DNA from: Halonatronomonas sp051745425
GTDB lineage: Bacteria; Bacillota; Halanaerobiia; Halanaerobiales; Halarsenatibacteraceae
Direction: 5' to 3'
NCBI GenBank assembly: GCA_051745425.1
Contig: JBNJEB010000002.1
Location: 1-48,604 of the forward strand
DNA length: 48,604 nt
In this document: piece after piece, positions 7,886 to 16,185 of the stretch
How positions within the stretch are numbered: the stretch's first letter is position 1
Layout: every line of letters starts with the position of its first letter
Position numbers and translations under genes: made by a program
Notes under the pieces: model-generated
The model's database searches: none
The model's input: the letters and a program-made list of their open reading frames with translations, nothing else
What the model was told of the DNA's origin: nothing

Positions 7886-8839
7886 ATGAGAAAGTTATTT
7901 ATAATAATGTTTATGTTAGCAATATTAATTTTCCCAGCTTATAATAATGTCATAGCTGAAGAAGTAGATGTACATGTAAGTATTTATCCAATTTATGAGG
8001 TAGCAGATAGAATTGGAGGAGAGAGGTTAAATATTAATCAGATTACGCCTGATGGAGTAGAAGTTCATGGTTATGAGCCTTCGCCAAGGGTTTTAGGGCA
8101 ATTAGAAAATACTGATCTTTTTATTTATGTTGGTGAACAACTTCAAGGCTGGACAAAAAGTGTATCTGAAAATTTAAAATCAGAAGAGACTCAAGTTGTT
8201 GATTTAACTGAGCATGTAAACCTAATTGAATATAACAGTGATTATAATGAAGATCATAATGGCCATGACCATGGCGATGCAGAAGATGAACATCACGAAA
8301 ATGACCAGGCACACGGAGAATATGATAATCACATCTGGTTAGATTTCAATAATATGATTATGATATCGGAACTGCTTGTAGAAGAATTTACTAAATTAGA
8401 CCCAGAAGGAGAAGAAATATATAAAGCTAATGCAGAGAAAGTTATTGAAAATCTTAAAGAATTAGATAAGGCTTATGAAGAGGGTCTAAAGGATTTACAG
8501 TATAATACTATAATAGTTTCTCATTCAGCTTTTGGGTATATAGCTGAGAATTATGGTTTAAGACAAGAAACTGTGACTGGATTGGACCCCCATTCAGAGC
8601 CATCTTCTCAAACTATTAGAGAATTAATTGACCTGGCTCAGAAAACTGGCCTTGAACATATTTTTTTGGAGGTACTTGCCAGTCCTAGAGCTGTTGATGT
8701 AATAGCTGAAGAAGCTAGTTTAGAAGTTTTAACATTAAATCCTATTTCAGGTCTTAGAGAAGAAGATATTGAAAATGATGAAAATTACTTTACAATCATG
8801 TATAATAATCTTGAGAACTTAAAAGAAGCATTGAAATAA
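7886..8839 (+). CDS. znuA: Zinc ABC transporter substrate-binding protein
   Basis: This cluster A-I metal-binding protein (about 317 residues) has a signal peptide ending near NNVIA/EE and no lipobox cysteine. The first metal histidine is probably in EVHGYEPSP. A flexible loop rich in His, Asp and Glu (HNGHDHGDAEDEHHE region) is typical of ZnuA proteins. Other expected ligands sit in VSHSAFGY and GLDPHSEPSS. The ATG at 7886 is used because AGAGGTG lies just before it; the longer frame starts at a TTG inside the operator. It leads znuA-znuC-znuB and is followed by a terminator-like hairpin. The His-rich loop favours zinc over manganese. Confidence 0.9.
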   Translation: MRKLFIIMFMLAILIFPAYNNVIAEEVDVHVSIYPIYEVADRIGGERLNINQITPDGVEVHGYEPSPRVLGQLENTDLFIYVGEQLQGWTKSVSENLKSEETQVVDLTEHVNLIEYNSDYNEDHNGHDHGDAEDEHHENDQAHGEYDNHIWLDFNNMIMISELLVEEFTKLDPEGEEIYKANAEKVIENLKELDKAYEEGLKDLQYNTIIVSHSAFGYIAENYGLRQETVTGLDPHSEPSSQTIRELIDLAQKTGLEHIFLEVLASPRAVDVIAEEASLEVLTLNPISGLREEDIENDENYFTIMYNNLENLKEALK

Positions 8840-8849
8840 TTTTGTAGAA

Positions 8850-8889
8850 ACCCTGGTCTGCAAATCATCTGCAGACTGGGTAGTTTTTT
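8850..8889 (+). terminator. Hairpin with T run between znuA and znuC
   Basis: ACCC...GTCTGCA pairs with TGCAGAC.GGGT across 8850-8881 with a small bulge, followed by six T at 8884-8889. It probably terminates part of the transcripts, so more binding protein is made than ATPase and permease. Confidence 0.75.
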
Positions 8890-8904
8890 ATTGGGGGAGA
8901 TTGT

Positions 8905-9651
8905 ATGTTAGTCCTTGAAATTAAGAATGTCAGTTTTTCATATAAAAAAGAAAATGTAGTTAATGATATCTCTCTTTCATTTGATAAAGGGGATTTTGTT
9001 GCCTTTATTGGGCCCAATGGTTCCGGGAAAAGTACTTTAATAAAAATGATCACAGGAAATCTGAAATTTGACCAGGGGCAAATAAATATTTTTGGAAAGC
9101 CAGTTGCTAAAATTAAAGACTGGTCAAAAATAGGATATATTTCTCAGCAGGTTAGAGACTTTAACCAGAGTTTCCCAGCCACTGTTAGAGAAATTATTGC
9201 CAGTAATCTTTATAAGAAGTTGGGTTTTATTAAGACTATGTCAATAGAGCTCGAAGAAAAAATATATAATTCCTTAAAACTTGTAGATATGGAAGGTTTT
9301 ATTGATAGAAAGATCGGGAATTTATCAGGGGGGCAACAACAGAGGATTTTTATAGCTAGAATGATGGTTAATGATCCTGAATTAATTCTATTAGATGAAC
9401 CCTTAGTTGGAGTTGATATAAAAGCTCAGGATGATTTTTATCAAATAATAGGCGATATTAATCAAAATCTTGGTAAAACAGTTATAATGGTCTCTCATGA
9501 TGTTAATTTAATCAGCAAACAGGCTAATAGAGTTGTCTGCTTTGATGAAGGCAGGGCTTATCCTCACACGGCTGATGATTTTAGTTATGACCATTATATA
9601 GAAGGTTTAAGGGATACTTCAATCAGAATAATACCGGAGCATGGACATTAA
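8905..9651 (+). CDS. znuC: Zinc ABC transporter ATP-binding protein
   Basis: This 248-residue ABC ATPase powers zinc import. Walker A is GPNGSGKST, the Q-loop follows in YISQQ, the signature is LSGGQQQR, Walker B is LILLDEP, and the switch histidine is in VSHD. A C-terminal extension ends in HGH. A GGGGGAG ribosome site precedes the ATG. Sequence alone cannot separate zinc from manganese ATPases; the neighbouring His-rich ZnuA gives the assignment. Confidence 0.9.
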   Translation: MLVLEIKNVSFSYKKENVVNDISLSFDKGDFVAFIGPNGSGKSTLIKMITGNLKFDQGQINIFGKPVAKIKDWSKIGYISQQVRDFNQSFPATVREIIASNLYKKLGFIKTMSIELEEKIYNSLKLVDMEGFIDRKIGNLSGGQQQRIFIARMMVNDPELILLDEPLVGVDIKAQDDFYQIIGDINQNLGKTVIMVSHDVNLISKQANRVVCFDEGRAYPHTADDFSYDHYIEGLRDTSIRIIPEHGH

Positions 9652-9686
9652 GTTGTACTCATCATTTTACATGAGGAGGTTTTGGG

Positions 9687-10493
9687 GTGGAATTTTTTAA
9701 TTATGCATTTATGAGAAGGGCTTTAATTGCAGGAAACTTGGTAGGTATAATCGCTCCTTTAGTAGGGGTGTTCTTGAATTTAAGGAGACTTTCTTTGATC
9801 GGCCATGCCCTCTCACATGTTGCTCTGGCCGGTGTGGCTATTGGACTTTTTGCCGGGTTTGTTCCAATATATTCGGCCATTGTAGTTTCAATAATTGCTG
9901 CTTTGGCAATTGAAAAATTGCGGAGAGACTATGAAGACTATGCTGAATTATCCCTTGCTATAATCCTGGCAACAGGTCTTGGCATTGCAACAATTTTAAT
10001 TAACTTATCTCATAGAAGTGCTGGAATTCAAAGTTATTTATTTGGGAGTATATCATTAGTAGGCAGTAAAGATATTTATATTATCTTTTCTCTGGCATTA
10101 TTGATAATTGCAATTATAATTAAATTTTATTATGGATTTTTCTTTTTAGCATTTAATGAAGATGAAGCAAGACTGGCAGGTGTTCCTGTTAAATTTTTAA
10201 ATATAATTTTTATGATTGTTACATCTCTAACAGTGGCTATTTCCATTCAAATTGTTGGGACTCTTTTGATAGCTTCATTGATAACAATTCCAGTCGCCAC
10301 TGGCATGTTGTTAGGTAAAAGTTTTAAAATGACAATCTGGTATAGTATATTTTTTAGTCTTATATCTGTGAATTCAGGGATAATATTATCTTTTTATTAT
10401 GATCTAGCTTCAGGTGGAACTATAATTTTATTTAGCGTTTTTCTTTTACTTGCAGTTATTTTTGTTAATAAAATATTGAGTTTAAGATATTAA
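9687..10493 (+). CDS. znuB: Zinc ABC transporter permease
   Basis: This ABC-3 family permease of 268 residues has about eight hydrophobic segments. The N-terminus contains the family-typical segment VGVFLNLRRLSLIGHALSHVALAGVAIG. It starts with GTG at 9687 after GAGGAGGT; no nearer ATG fits the ribosome site. Homodimeric membrane channel of the Zn importer, last gene of znuACB. The stop codon at 10491-10493 abuts the next gene's promoter. Confidence 0.88.
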   Translation: MEFFNYAFMRRALIAGNLVGIIAPLVGVFLNLRRLSLIGHALSHVALAGVAIGLFAGFVPIYSAIVVSIIAALAIEKLRRDYEDYAELSLAIILATGLGIATILINLSHRSAGIQSYLFGSISLVGSKDIYIIFSLALLIIAIIIKFYYGFFFLAFNEDEARLAGVPVKFLNIIFMIVTSLTVAISIQIVGTLLIASLITIPVATGMLLGKSFKMTIWYSIFFSLISVNSGIILSFYYDLASGGTIILFSVFLLLAVIFVNKILSLRY

Positions 10494-10494
10494 A

Positions 10495-10524
10495 TTGGCA
10501 TCTAATCAATCAGTTTGATATAAT
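10495..10524 (+). promoter_or_regulatory. Promoter of the first universal stress protein gene
   Basis: TTGGCA (10495-10500), 18 nt, TATAAT (10519-10524). Begins right after the znuB stop codon. Confidence 0.55.
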
Positions 10525-10568
10525 AAAAATAATATAAGTTAGATAATTAAGATTAAGGGGGGCTAACT

Positions 10569-11456
10569 GTGATAAGTGGCCAGATATTAGTAGCTACTGA
10601 TTTTTCTGCAGAAGCAGATATGTTAAAAAATAGATTGAAAGAGTTCAAAAAAACAGGTTTTAAAAAAGTTTTACTTGTACATGTTTTAGAACCGAAATTA
10701 ACAAAAAAACTTGGTGGAGTTTCAGAGGTAGAAACTAAATTATCTGTTTTAGCTGAAGAATATAATGAAATTGGTTTAGAAGTTGAAACTGAAATTTTAA
10801 AAGGTGATCCAGCAGAAGAGCTTAAAAAGCTGGCTCTTCAAAAAGATTGTTTTTTAATGTTAATAGCTTCTCATGGTCAGAGCTTCATAAAAAATGTTCC
10901 TATTGGACATACTGCATATAAAATTGCCAGAAAGGTTAAGACACCTTTGATTATTGATAAATTTAAAAATTATGCTGATAAAAAGTTTTTAGAAGATGAT
11001 AATAATTTAGATAATCTGGAATTGATTTCTTCTGAAATTTTTGACCGCATTCTCTTACCCCTTGATTTATCTGCAGTTAGTTATAAGGTGTTTGATATGT
11101 TAAAAACCTTAAAAGACAATGTAGAATTTACTGAAATAGTATTGCTTCATGTAATTGAAAGTTCAATAGATAAATCTGATTTAAATCAACAGAAATCAAA
11201 TGCAGAAACTGAATTAAAAAAGTTAGCTGAGAATTTAAAAGAATATGGATTTTTTAATAATATTAAAATTAAAATTAAAACTGGCTCGGCTTCAGAAATA
11301 ATTATAGAAGAAGCAAGAAAAGAAAAGATAGATCTTGTAATGATGACGAAATCAGGTGAAAATTTTATTGAAAATAAGCTTTTGGGAAGTACTACAGATA
11401 CAATAATAAAAAATATTTCTATACCTGTATTAACTGTACCTCCTTCACTTTATTAG
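10569..11456 (+). CDS. Tandem-domain universal stress protein (UspA family)
   Basis: Two UspA domains are fused in 295 residues, roughly 1-140 and 158-295. Each opens with the typical beta strand (ILVATDFSAEAD; ILLPLDLSAVSY) and has the LLVHVLE / LLHVIE strand. The ATP-type loop G-x2-G-x9-G(S/T) is incomplete: domain 1 has ASHGQSFIKNVPIGHTAYKI and domain 2 MTKSGENFIENKLLGSTTDTI. The gene starts with GTG after AAGGGGGGC. Its paralogue is at 13954. Tandem Usp proteins act in stress survival, but their molecular role is usually unknown; here the neighbours are metal transporters. Confidence 0.85.
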   Translation: MISGQILVATDFSAEADMLKNRLKEFKKTGFKKVLLVHVLEPKLTKKLGGVSEVETKLSVLAEEYNEIGLEVETEILKGDPAEELKKLALQKDCFLMLIASHGQSFIKNVPIGHTAYKIARKVKTPLIIDKFKNYADKKFLEDDNNLDNLELISSEIFDRILLPLDLSAVSYKVFDMLKTLKDNVEFTEIVLLHVIESSIDKSDLNQQKSNAETELKKLAENLKEYGFFNNIKIKIKTGSASEIIIEEARKEKIDLVMMTKSGENFIENKLLGSTTDTIIKNISIPVLTVPPSLY

Positions 11457-11461
11457 TTAAC

Positions 11462-11490
11462 TTGACAGCTAAATTCACTTGTTATATCAT
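11462..11490 (+). promoter_or_regulatory. Promoter of the mgtE operon
   Basis: TTGACA (11462-11467), 17 nt, TATCAT (11485-11490). Strong match. Transcription would start near 11497, about 35 nt before the M-box. Confidence 0.7.
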
Positions 11491-11531
11491 CATATAGAAG
11501 GATATAATAAATTGAATTTTAATAAAATATT

Positions 11532-11690
11532 GCTCGTTAAGTGAGGCTACTATTTTGAATACAGGTTGCTGCCCAAAAACGTCCAGAGACGCCAATGGGT
11601 ATAACAGGCTACTTCGGCGCAAGGAGAGCTTAAAGTAACTGATAGCAAATACTATCTACGTCTAATAGTGCTAAACCCTGGACGAGGAGC
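11532..11690 (+). promoter_or_regulatory. M-box (ykoK) Mg2+ riboswitch aptamer
   Basis: The leader carries the conserved M-box elements in order: GTTAAGTGAGGCTAC, GCTGCCCAAAAACGTCC, AGAGACGCCAATGGGT, a GGCTACTTCGGCGCAAGGAG segment, AAAGTAACTGATA, and CTGGACGAGGAGC. CTCGT (11533-11537) pairs with ACGAG (11682-11686) as P1. The family senses intracellular Mg2+ and represses Mg2+ transporter genes when the ion is plentiful. It lies directly upstream of mgtE, exactly the expected target. Confidence 0.93.
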
Positions 11691-11742
11691 TTGAACTATA
11701 CCTATTACATTGCTGAGTATGAAACTATTTTGGGTATGTATT

Positions 11743-11776
11743 ACGGCTTCCAGACCAGGGAGGCCGTTTGTTTATT
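11743..11776 (+). terminator. Expression-platform terminator of the M-box
   Basis: ACGGCTTCC (11743-11751) pairs with GGAGGCCGT (11759-11767), one G-U pair, followed by TTTGTTTATTT. GGAGC at the 3' end of the aptamer (11686-11690) can pair with GCTTC in the left arm, giving an antiterminator when P1 is open. This fits Mg2+-dependent termination before mgtE. Confidence 0.82.
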
Positions 11777-11791
11777 TAGAGGAGGGATTTT

Positions 11792-13159
11792 ATGGCAGTT
11801 TATGAGCGGGTAATTGAATTACTAGAAAATGAAAATGTCAAAGAATTAAAGACATTACTTAATAATGAAGATATGGTTGATTTAATGCAGATAATGAGAG
11901 AATTAGATAGAGCTAATCGAGTTATCTGTTACCGTTTGTTAAATAAAGATTTGGCAATGGAAGTCTTTGAAAGGCTTGATATTGAAGTTCAGGAAGATTT
12001 GATCTCTGATTTTGCTGAAACAGAGTCAAATACTGTATTTAAGGAATTGGCACCTGATGATAGGGTTCGTCTATTAGACGAATTGCCAGCTAGGGTAGCC
12101 AAGAAGTTATTAAATAATTTGAGTAAAAATGAGAGAAATAAGACTTCAGAATTAATGGGTTATGAGGACGAGACAGCAGGGCGTATCATGACTCCCCATT
12201 ATATTCGTTTTAAAAGGGGAACAACAATTGATGAAGCCATGAAAAAGTTAAGGGCTGTCGGTGAAGAAAGAGAGACAGTTTATAACCTGTATGTAACTAC
12301 TGATACCCGTTTATTAGAGGGGAGTCTTTCTTTAAGAGATTTAATTATGGCAGACGGTGATCAAAAGGTAGAGGAGATCATGAAACCAGATCCGATTAGT
12401 GTTGAAACAGAAACAGACCAGGAGGAAGTGGCCCGATTGTTACAGGAACAGGATCTTCTGGCTGTTCCAGTTGTCGATAAAGAGAATAGACTTGTCGGGA
12501 TTATAACTGTTGATGATGCTTTTGATGTTATTGAAGAAGAAACAACTGAAGATATATTTGATAAGGTTGGTATTAATACAATGAATCAAAAACAGGAAGG
12601 TAGGAGTAGAGTTTTAATAGAAGGTAAATTACCAGAAATTTTGAAAGCTCGCTTACCTTTTTTAGTGATAACTCTGGTTGGAGGCTTCATGGCTGGGTTT
12701 GTCATTGAAGGTTTTGAAGCCAGCCTTAAAGCAGTTGCAGCAATAGCTGTCTTTATTCCGGTGGTAATGGATATGGGGGGGAATGTTGGCACTCAGTCAT
12801 CCACAATATTTTCCAGGGCTCTTGTTCTTGGACAGATAAATGTCCGTAATTTCATGCGTCATTTATTAAAGGAAATGCGGGTTGGTTTAACTATGGGTTC
12901 CATAATTGGAGTTATAGGGGGTTTAGTCGCTCATTTCTGGCAGGGGATTGATGGTTTTGGTATTGCAGTTGCATTATCATTGGCAATAACTATTACCCTG
13001 GCCAGTAGTTTAGGATTTATAATTCCTTTTATACTTTTTAAGTTAGATTTGGACCAGGCTGCTGGTGCAGATCCAATCATAATAACGATTAAGGGTATTA
13101 CAGGATTATTTATTTATTTTTATTTAGTAAGCTTTTTCTTAGGTAATCTAATAGGATAA
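11792..13159 (+). CDS. mgtE: Magnesium transporter MgtE
   Basis: This 455-residue Mg2+ channel has the three parts of the family: an N-terminal alpha-helical superhelix with DELPARVAKKLLNNLS, a CBS-domain pair beginning near AGRIMTPHYIRF and including VEEIMKPDPISV, and five membrane helices. The selectivity segment reads GGNVGTQSSTIFSRAL, and the last helices carry LDQAAGADPI, which includes the conserved pore aspartate. GAGGAGGG precedes the ATG. Expression is controlled by the M-box riboswitch in the leader. It is the first gene of an operon with an inositol-phosphatase-family enzyme (Mg2+-dependent), a stress protein and a flavodoxin. Confidence 0.95.
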   Translation: MAVYERVIELLENENVKELKTLLNNEDMVDLMQIMRELDRANRVICYRLLNKDLAMEVFERLDIEVQEDLISDFAETESNTVFKELAPDDRVRLLDELPARVAKKLLNNLSKNERNKTSELMGYEDETAGRIMTPHYIRFKRGTTIDEAMKKLRAVGEERETVYNLYVTTDTRLLEGSLSLRDLIMADGDQKVEEIMKPDPISVETETDQEEVARLLQEQDLLAVPVVDKENRLVGIITVDDAFDVIEEETTEDIFDKVGINTMNQKQEGRSRVLIEGKLPEILKARLPFLVITLVGGFMAGFVIEGFEASLKAVAAIAVFIPVVMDMGGNVGTQSSTIFSRALVLGQINVRNFMRHLLKEMRVGLTMGSIIGVIGGLVAHFWQGIDGFGIAVALSLAITITLASSLGFIIPFILFKLDLDQAAGADPIIITIKGITGLFIYFYLVSFFLGNLIG

Positions 13160-13175
13160 GGCAGGAGGTTTATCG

Positions 13176-13937
13176 ATGCTAAAAGAGATGGAGAGTTGGG
13201 TTAGAGAAGCAGGAGAGCTTCAGATGAGTAACTTTCAGAAAAATATAGAAATCAACAGTAAAGATAAAAAGATTGATCTTGTTACCGAAATAGATGAAAA
13301 ATCTGAAGAAATTTTAGTTGATAAAATTATAACTGCTTATCCTGATCATTCCATAATGGCTGAAGAGGGCAGTAATAAAAGTAATAATTCAAGATATCGC
13401 TGGATTATAGACCCACTTGATGGAACAGTTAATTATGTTCATGGTTTTCCGATCTTTGCTATTTCTATTGCATTATATATAGATAATCAGCCTGAATATG
13501 GTTTGATTTATCTCCCTTATTTTGATGATACTTATTCTGCCAGCAGAGGTCAGGGGAGTTATTATAATGGCAAGAGGATTTATGTAAATAAAGATTATGG
13601 GGTTGAAGATGGAATTATTGCAACTGGATTTCCTTATTCTCACCAGGAAAGCAGTAAGTCTTTAGAATTATTCAATAAGATTTTACCAGAAGCAGGGGGG
13701 ATTAGAAGAACTGGAGCAGCAGCCTTTGATCTCTGTCAGGTTGCTAGAGGAATTTTTTCAGGTTTCTGGGAGATAGAATTAAAGCTCTGGGATATTGCTG
13801 CAGGAATTCTTTTAATAAAAGAAGCCGGTGGAGTAGCAACTGATTTTGCAGGGAATAAATTGATAACAAATAGTGAGCAGATAGTAGCCGGCAGTAAGAC
13901 AGTTAATAAAAGATTAAGAGAACTTTTAAATAAATAG
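13176..13937 (+). CDS. suhB: Inositol monophosphatase family protein
   Basis: This Mg2+/Li+-sensitive phosphatase of 253 residues shows the metal-site glutamate pair in MAEEGSNK, the core WIIDPLDGTVNYVHGFP, and the C-terminal WDIAAGILLIKEAGG. Family members dephosphorylate inositol 1-phosphate, fructose 1,6-bisphosphate or related sugars; sequence does not settle the substrate. It lies 16 nt after mgtE with AGGAGG, so it is probably under the same riboswitch. That makes a Mg2+-dependent enzyme co-regulated with Mg2+ uptake. Confidence 0.87.
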   Translation: MLKEMESWVREAGELQMSNFQKNIEINSKDKKIDLVTEIDEKSEEILVDKIITAYPDHSIMAEEGSNKSNNSRYRWIIDPLDGTVNYVHGFPIFAISIALYIDNQPEYGLIYLPYFDDTYSASRGQGSYYNGKRIYVNKDYGVEDGIIATGFPYSHQESSKSLELFNKILPEAGGIRRTGAAAFDLCQVARGIFSGFWEIELKLWDIAAGILLIKEAGGVATDFAGNKLITNSEQIVAGSKTVNKRLRELLNK

Positions 13938-13953
13938 AGCAGGAGGTAATCTA

Positions 13954-14853
13954 ATGTTCGGGACAAAAATTTTATTAGCAACTGATTTTTCTAAAAGTGC
14001 AGATAAATTGTTAGGTTGTTTGGATGAATTTAAAGCTCTTGGCTTAGATTCAGTTTTTCTTCTTCATGTTATTGAATCAAGGAGAAGAGGGGTTAGCACT
14101 GAAGTAGTTGATAAAGCTAGAATGAAGATGGACGATTTAGAAAAGGAAGTTGAGTCCATGGGGCTTAAGGTCGAATCAGATATTGTTATTGGAAAACCTG
14201 CAGAGGAAATAACCAAATTTGCTGAAGAAAAAAATTGTGCAGTTATTTTAATTGCTTCTCATGGACAGGGGATTATTAAACAGATTATACTTGGGAGCAC
14301 CACTTATAAGGTTTTGCGTAATAGCAGAGTACCTGTATTTATTGAAAAATATGAAAAAGGTAAAGAAGATGAGATTGAACCAATATGTAAAATAAAATTT
14401 AGCAGGGTAGTTGTTCCGATTGATTGTACAACCTGTTCTGATAGAATAGTTAAGATTTTACTATCTTTAGATCATATTTTTCACGATATTATTTTAGTTC
14501 ATTCAGTAGAAAAAAGTTTTGATGAAGAAGAATTTATGATTAAAAAGAGTAAAGCTGCAGAGGATCTTGCATCTTATAAGAAAGAATTAGAAGACCATGA
14601 AAATATTAAAAATGTTACTATTAAAATTGGTTCTGGTTCTGCCTCTAGCTTAATTTTAGAGGCTGCTAGAGAAGAAAATGCAACTTTAATTATGATGCCA
14701 ACGCTTGGTCTTGATCATCTCGAAGAATTAAAGATTGGCAGTACTGCTGATAGAATTGTGCGTAAAGCAGAGTTTCCCTTATTTATGATCCCCTGTGATC
14801 CTATATTAAATCAGGATTTAACTGCACTTTTTAGTAAGAAAGGGGAGGAGTAA
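13954..14853 (+). CDS. Tandem-domain universal stress protein (UspA family)
   Basis: A second 299-residue two-domain Usp, paralogous to the one at 10569. Domain 1 opens ILLATDFSKSADKL and has ASHGQGIIKQIILGSTTYKV; domain 2 opens VVVPIDCTTCSDRI and has MPTLGLDHLEELKIGSTADRI. A CTTC motif in domain 2 adds two closely spaced cysteines absent from the paralogue. It follows suhB by 16 nt with AGGAGG and shares TAATG with the flavodoxin gene (stop and start overlap by one base), so it is inside the mgtE operon. Its molecular role is unknown. Confidence 0.85.
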   Translation: MFGTKILLATDFSKSADKLLGCLDEFKALGLDSVFLLHVIESRRRGVSTEVVDKARMKMDDLEKEVESMGLKVESDIVIGKPAEEITKFAEEKNCAVILIASHGQGIIKQIILGSTTYKVLRNSRVPVFIEKYEKGKEDEIEPICKIKFSRVVVPIDCTTCSDRIVKILLSLDHIFHDIILVHSVEKSFDEEEFMIKKSKAAEDLASYKKELEDHENIKNVTIKIGSGSASSLILEAAREENATLIMMPTLGLDHLEELKIGSTADRIVRKAEFPLFMIPCDPILNQDLTALFSKKGEE

Positions 14854-15341
14854 TGGTGAAAACACTTATTGTAGTTTATTCCAATACAGGCAATACTTTA
14901 AAGTTAGCTGAGATTTTATCTAATGAATTTGAAAGTGAAACTCTAGAAATTAAGGATCGTCGAAATAGAAAAGGCTTGATTGGGTTTTTAAGAGCAGGCT
15001 TTGATGCAATAACATCAAATGTAACCATTATAGAAGATTTTGATTATGAGTTATCTGAGTATGATTTAGTAATAATTGGGACTCCAATCTGGGCTGGAAG
15101 ATTGACACCAGCTGTTAGAACTTTTTTAATTGGGAATAGTGAGGTTCTTCCTGAAGTTGCTTTTTTTACAACTCATGCAGGTGGAGGTAGTTCTAAAGCT
15201 TTATTACAGTTAGAAGAATTGGCTGGTAAAGAGCCATTAGCCTGTCTTTCTATTGAGAAGGGCAATCTTAAGAGTAGATCAACTGAAAGCAAACAAGAGA
15301 TCGACAAATATGTTAAGACTTTACAGAATAAGTTTGAATAA
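14853..15341 (+). CDS. Flavodoxin-family protein
   Basis: This 162-residue protein has the phosphate-binding loop of flavodoxins, SNTGNTLKLAE, at about 10-20, and the second FMN loop GTPIWAGRLTPAVRTFL near 75-92. AFFTTHAGGGSSKAL fits the third loop. It should bind FMN and carry electrons or act as a small oxidoreductase in the cytoplasm. Its start overlaps the stop of the Usp gene (TAATG), so translation is coupled. Last gene of the Mg2+-riboswitch operon; the link between a flavodoxin and Mg2+ is not obvious. Confidence 0.82.
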   Translation: MVKTLIVVYSNTGNTLKLAEILSNEFESETLEIKDRRNRKGLIGFLRAGFDAITSNVTIIEDFDYELSEYDLVIIGTPIWAGRLTPAVRTFLIGNSEVLPEVAFFTTHAGGGSSKALLQLEELAGKEPLACLSIEKGNLKSRSTESKQEIDKYVKTLQNKFE

Positions 15342-15362
15342 TTATTCTATAATTGATATGAT
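15334..15362 (+). promoter_or_regulatory. Promoter of the unrecognised gene at 15400
   Basis: TTGAAT (15334-15339), 17 nt, TATGAT (15357-15362). The -35 lies inside the last codons of the flavodoxin gene. Confidence 0.5.
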
Positions 15363-15399
15363 ATAAGATGAAATCAAATAAGTAAAAGGGGGTTAAATT

Positions 15400-16131
15400 A
15401 TGGAATATGAAGCAAGAATTCAAGAAGCTCTGGAAGCGACTGAAGTTTTAAAATCCCCCCGCCAATTACTGTCGAATGAAGAAGATACAGAATTAAAATA
15501 CTATGTTTTAACGAAACCTGCTTATCTAGATATTTATCCAGAAGAGGGGCCTGAAACTAGAATAAGAGAAGGCTGGATCAACTGGAATAAACCTAAATTG
15601 ATCACACCTGGTTATCTATTAAAAGCAGATGGCTTTAGCGAAGAAGCAGAGAAAGCCATTGAGATGATGGCTGGTCAGGATCCAGATATGGCCAGTATTG
15701 CCTATCAGATGCATTATACTCAAAAAATTGATAGTGTTAGGACTATTAATGCTGATATAGACGAAACTGCCAGGAGATTAGAAGAGGAGATTGATGAGGC
15801 TTCAGAATTATTAACTGTTATTCTATTAGGACTTGATGATCTCTGGGATGTCTCCCTGATGAAATTTGCTCAGGAATATATGACTAAAAGTGCCCAGGAA
15901 TCTCAGGTTCCAGAGATGGAATCTAAAGGATATCTTACTAGAGGTCAGGATGGAAGAGCCAGAGTTACTAGAAACTTAGATGGTCTTCCAATAGCTGCTA
16001 AAGATGAGATAGAAAAGTTATTTAAGAAAGTAGAAAGTGGAGATAAAGATCCGTCAGTATTAAAACAGGAATTGGACCGCTGGGGTGTTTATCACTTATA
16101 TGAAGACCGCTTCCTGAATTTATTTCGTTAA
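15400..16131 (+). CDS. Unrecognised 243-residue acidic protein
   Basis: I do not recognise a family. The gene is real: AAAGGGGG precedes the ATG, it has its own promoter and a strong terminator, and codon use matches neighbours. The protein is soluble, acidic and lacks a signal peptide or membrane helix. The N-terminal third is aromatic-rich (YYVLTKPAYLDIYPEEG, GWINWNKPKLITPGYLL), suggesting a small folded domain. The middle (about 115-175) is helical and may form a coiled coil (ETARRLEEEIDEASELL). The C-terminus is helical, ending in WGVYHLYEDRFLNLFR. No catalytic motif stands out. Confidence 0.8.
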   Translation: MEYEARIQEALEATEVLKSPRQLLSNEEDTELKYYVLTKPAYLDIYPEEGPETRIREGWINWNKPKLITPGYLLKADGFSEEAEKAIEMMAGQDPDMASIAYQMHYTQKIDSVRTINADIDETARRLEEEIDEASELLTVILLGLDDLWDVSLMKFAQEYMTKSAQESQVPEMESKGYLTRGQDGRARVTRNLDGLPIAAKDEIEKLFKKVESGDKDPSVLKQELDRWGVYHLYEDRFLNLFR

Positions 16132-16140
16132 TAAAAGTAA

Positions 16141-16171
16141 CCTACCTCAATTATGAGGTAGGACTTTTTTT
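16141..16171 (+). terminator. Rho-independent terminator
   Basis: CCTACCTCA (16141-16149) and TGAGGTAGG (16154-16162) form a perfect 9-bp stem with a 4-nt loop, followed by seven T at 16165-16171. It ends the gene at 15400. Confidence 0.9.
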
Positions 16172-16185
16172 GTTTAGTTTAGCTA

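Noticed and set aside
8222..8340. His/Asp-rich segment of znuA as an assembly error or low-complexity insertion
   Set aside because: A His-rich flexible loop is a normal feature of zinc-binding proteins of this family.
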